Origin: a bacterium
GTDB lineage: Bacteria; JAJVIF01; JAPKYR01
Reading direction: 5' to 3'
DNA length: 47,019 nucleotides
NCBI GenBank assembly: GCA_026394215.1
Contig: JAPKYR010000182.1
Location: 1-47,019 of the forward strand
Shown here: positions 45,134-47,019 of the stretch, piece after piece
How positions within the stretch are numbered: the stretch's first letter is position 1
Layout: the number at the start of each line of letters is the position of its first letter
Translations under genes and position numbers: made by a program
The notes under the pieces: generated by a model
What the model was told of the DNA's origin: nothing
Databases searched by the model: none
The model's input: the letters and a program-made list of their open reading frames with translations, nothing else

Positions 45134-47019
45134 ATGTCGCGGATCGACCAATGGCGTCTTGTGAGAGCCGACCTGTATATCTTCGGGCTGCTGCTTCTGC
45201 TTGTCCTCTGGACATTCCGCGGCGTCATTCTCGGCACGCACGATCCGTTCATGAGTTCGCTAAGGAATTACGAGCCGTGGAAGAGCCAGCTTCCGTCAGC
45301 GGAATGGTCGCGACCCGAAAGTTTCGCCGACGATCCCACCACGCAGACATACCCGTGGGCGGTCTTCGCGCACGAGAATCTTCAGAACGGCGATTTTCCG
45401 CTCTGGAATTCAAGGATGTTTTCCGGCACGCCATTCACCGCGAACCGTCTTACCGGGCTGTTCGATCCGCTCGTTCTGATTCCGGTCTGGCTTTTCAATC
45501 CGGTCACTGCCCTTTCAATAATTTATTTTATCCATTACATGCTTGCCGCATGGTTTATGTACTTATTTCTGAAATCGCTTGGAATCTCGCGTCCGGCATC
45601 GGCATTCGGGACAATCGCGTTCATTTTCCAGGGAGCGTATATACCCTGGATGGGATTTATCGTCGCCGACAAATGCTACATCGTGATGTCGATGTACTAC
45701 CTCCATCGCGCCTGCGCACTCAGGGACATCCGCGGAATCATCGGATTCATAATTTCATTTACGCTGCTGACTTTGGCAAGTTATCCGCAGATGGTCGTGT
45801 TCGGGATCTACATTTTTATCGCATGGGTATTGTTCGCGTACGGGGATGGTCTGAAGCCGGGATTAAAAAGGTTTTCCGGGCTTGCTATCATGCTTGTCGC
45901 GGTTTTCCTTCTCGGCGCGATGCAGAATCTTCCGACAATAGAATTTTTCCGGCAGTCGATACGCGCGCTTGCGGAATTCAATACGGAACTGCAGTCGATG
46001 ACCGACCTTGAGCGTCACACATCGCCCGCCTATCTCCTCGCGATTTTCTTCCCAACCCTGTGGGGCGATTACCTTGTCGATCCGATCAGCACACTGCCGC
46101 AATTTGTTCTGGGAATTTACAATCATACGTACATCGGGATTCTCGCGGCTTTCGGATTCCTGTTCTTCCCCATCGTCTGGCGAAACAGATTTGCAAAACT
46201 GTTCGCGATCATCGCGCTCTTCGGGCTTTTATGTCTCGCCTTCAACGGGTTTTACGAAGTGATAGTGAAAATCCTGCCCGGGTTCAGGATCAGCACGGTG
46301 AAGCCGGATTTCCTGACGCTGACTTCCATGATCATCGTCGCGAGCTTTGTCCTGGATAACATACTTTCCCGATTGAAAGCCGATGTCGATTTCACAAAAA
46401 AATTTGAAAAAGTATTTGGATTCCTGCTTCTCATGATGGTCGTGATTGGCGCGGGGTTTATGCTTGTACGCGTACTGCCGGTCGTCCTTCCGGTTCAGGT
46501 GTCTCTGGTTATTATGACAATATTCGGACATCTCATTTTTGTCTGGATCACGGCGATACTCATGTATGCTTACACGCGCGGACGTTTGAGCAACGGCGCT
46601 CTGGCGTCGGTGATAGTGATTCTCGCGATAATCGACCTTGTCCCTTATCATGAGCATTTCATGCCGCTGGTTCCAAAAGGGAAAACATGTTTCGAGACGG
46701 CGAGTATCGGATTCCTGGAAGAAAAAATGGGAGAGGATGGTCCGTTCCGGATTTTCAGAGACCGATCGACCATACTCGCGCCAAACTCACCAATGATCTA
46801 CGATCTCGATGAACCGGGCGGATTCGACAGCTTCGTGTCGGCGGACTACGCCCACTTTTTTAGATCGATCGATCCGTCAATGAGCAGAAATTCCAGGACA
46901 CTCGACCTTCCGTCCGATCCGATCCACTATTCGCAGCCGTTCTGGAATTTTCTTGGGATCAGGTACCTTCTGTTCACTGAAAAAAATGACTCGCTCCCAC
47001 CGCCATGGGAACCAGCATG
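45134..47019 (+). CDS. YfhO-like polytopic membrane protein, C-terminus cut by window end
   Basis: MSRIDQWRLVRADLYIFGLLLLLVLWTFRGVILG...NLQNGDFPLWNSRMFSGTPFTANRLTGLFDPL..., open to 47019. Missing from the ORF track because it is truncated. Confidence 0.8.
   Translation, partial: MSRIDQWRLVRADLYIFGLLLLLVLWTFRGVILGTHDPFMSSLRNYEPWKSQLPSAEWSRPESFADDPTTQTYPWAVFAHENLQNGDFPLWNSRMFSGTPFTANRLTGLFDPLVLIPVWLFNPVTALSIIYFIHYMLAAWFMYLFLKSLGISRPASAFGTIAFIFQGAYIPWMGFIVADKCYIVMSMYYLHRACALRDIRGIIGFIISFTLLTLASYPQMVVFGIYIFIAWVLFAYGDGLKPGLKRFSGLAIMLVAVFLLGAMQNLPTIEFFRQSIRALAEFNTELQSMTDLERHTSPAYLLAIFFPTLWGDYLVDPISTLPQFVLGIYNHTYIGILAAFGFLFFPIVWRNRFAKLFAIIALFGLLCLAFNGFYEVIVKILPGFRISTVKPDFLTLTSMIIVASFVLDNILSRLKADVDFTKKFEKVFGFLLLMMVVIGAGFMLVRVLPVVLPVQVSLVIMTIFGHLIFVWITAILMYAYTRGRLSNGALASVIVILAIIDLVPYHEHFMPLVPKGKTCFETASIGFLEEKMGEDGPFRIFRDRSTILAPNSPMIYDLDEPGGFDSFVSADYAHFFRSIDPSMSRNSRTLDLPSDPIHYSQPFWNFLGIRYLLFTEKNDSLPPPWEPA

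Overview
47-kb chromosomal window from what looks like an uncultivated diderm bacterium; I cannot assign a phylum from sequence alone. Ordinary genes: a UvrD/PcrA helicase cut by the left edge, two YfhO-like membrane proteins (one cut by the right edge), an NfeD-like/flotillin pair, a hydrogenase-maturation protease, HU, an ABC ATPase, an alpha/beta hydrolase, galU, a PAS histidine kinase, folD, and several clan-MH metallopeptidases (two M42, one M28, one M18). The accessory content stands out. Seven large secreted lipoproteins lie among these genes. Four share an unnamed N-terminal module of roughly 350 aa (motifs 'LLNADGYTRWxNPxEFT' and 'VYDWQG') joined to different C-terminal cargo, including about ten tandem ~100-aa cysteine-pair repeats in a 1948-aa protein. 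Others carry 7-blade or 14-blade propeller repeats. Further items for a second look: a translationally coupled di-haem peroxidase plus haem-porin (Cyc2-like) operon; a methyltransferase-ATP-grasp fusion; a dispersed hairpin family (TGTGYCA + variable compensated stem + YTCCR loop); an M42 gene broken by an internal deletion at an A7 tract; a 39-aa partial duplicate of the NfeD-like gene start; a 41-aa membrane microprotein with its own promoter, structured leader and terminator; and a perfect hairpin burying the folD Shine-Dalgarno. No CRISPR, rRNA, tRNA or transposase was recognised. All calls come from reading the sequence and ORF translations; no database search was run.
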